DNA from: RH-AL1 sp050013235
GTDB taxonomy: Bacteria; Pseudomonadota; Alphaproteobacteria; Rhizobiales; Beijerinckiaceae
Direction: 5' to 3'
NCBI GenBank assembly: GCA_050013235.1
Contig: JBEKFQ010000002.1
Coordinates: 51,429-115,428, forward strand
DNA: 64,000 nucleotides
The stretch's first letter is position 1; the number at the start of each line of letters is the position of its first letter. Below, in pieces: positions 63,905 to 64,000 of the stretch. Made by a program: the position numbers and the translations under genes. The notes below the pieces were generated by a model, which saw only the letters and a list, made by a program, of their open reading frames with translations, was not told the DNA's origin and did not search any database.

Positions 63905-64000
63905 GAGTCCGGTGAATCGTTTGTGATTCAAGAGAAGTCGCTCGATTCGGAGGGGCTCTTTGATGTGGACCGTGGAAAATCGTTCTCGTTACGACCGTAC
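63905..64000 (+). mobile_element. Left end of an IS5-type insertion sequence (partial)
   Basis: Sequence ahead of the transposase start has the inverted pair tgaatc / gattca (63913-63930), typical of the subterminal region of some IS5-family elements. The element continues beyond the window; its exact outer end cannot be set from here. Confidence 0.5.
63963..64000 (+). CDS. IS5-family transposase, first 12 codons (partial)
   Basis: The reading starts MWTVENRSRYDR and is cut by the window edge. MWTxENRxRY is the common start of IS5-family (IS1182/ISL2-like IS5) transposases, usually followed by GLRYPSDLTDAEW. A GGAGG sequence lies ahead of the ATG. Confidence 0.75.
   Translation, partial: MWTVENRSRYDR

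Overview
The window looks like a chromosomal segment of a high-GC alphaproteobacterium of the order Hyphomicrobiales (Rhizobiales), most plausibly Beijerinckiaceae-like. The order-level evidence is strong: an Irr-type Fur regulator with a heme motif divergent from fabA-fabB-fabI, a three-gene proton-translocating transhydrogenase operon (pntAA-pntAB-pntB) preceded by the tiny aa3 oxidase subunit IV gene, homospermidine synthase beside ornithine decarboxylase, and a rhizobial-type chemotaxis operon ending in a CheT-like gene. The family guess rests only on general resemblance. Most of the window is ordinary core genome.

Layout. 1-12.4 kb: the end of a hydroxyacid dehydrogenase, a secreted double-domain protease inhibitor (AprI/Inh type), fabI-fabB-fabA, irr, an SH3 envelope protein, a second hydroxyacid dehydrogenase, a GNAT enzyme, rplU-rpmA, a TPR lipoprotein, rpsU, purE-purK and two YdcH-like small proteins. 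12.6-24 kb: pnt operon, cytochrome oxidase subunit IV, an ABC1/UbiB-like kinase, a small secreted protein, a YadGH-type ABC exporter, an accessory patch (MNT nucleotidyltransferase with a broken HepT partner, an HNH protein, a ParB-like protein) and oligoendopeptidase F. 24-35.4 kb: a sigma-54 response regulator, an L,D-transpeptidase, an M15-type peptidoglycan hydrolase, a DUF1007-NicO metal exporter pair and the ornithine decarboxylase / GNAT / homospermidine synthase polyamine cluster. 36-37.7 kb: a second accessory patch with an AbrB-VapC toxin-antitoxin pair, a long perfect hairpin and an AT-rich two-gene orphan cassette. 37.7-47 kb: lepA, an FmdB zinc ribbon protein, a slipin, kup, mutS and a pilus-assembly-type secreted protein. 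47.7-54.7 kb: the chemotaxis operon STAS-cheY-cheA-cheW-cheR-cheB-cheY-cheD-cheT. 54.8-64 kb: slyX, mntH and mntR with an inferred MntR box, a CBS-BON protein, a SWIB protein, gyrB, an NnrU-like membrane protein, a TetR regulator with a perfect palindromic operator, and the first codons of an IS5-type transposase at the edge.

The genes form several working units: type II unsaturated fatty acid synthesis (FabA/FabB/FabI) beside iron control (Irr); manganese uptake (MntH) under MntR; NADPH supply (Pnt); polyamine synthesis (ornithine to putrescine to homospermidine); a complete chemotaxis signalling core without receptors or flagellar genes here. A palindromic interspersed repeat family occurs in several intergenic gaps and once as three tandem 62-bp units. 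The best candidates for something undescribed are the AT-rich orphan pair after the VapBC module, the HNH/ParB-like pair, and the repeat family. No CRISPR array, rRNA or tRNA gene was seen.
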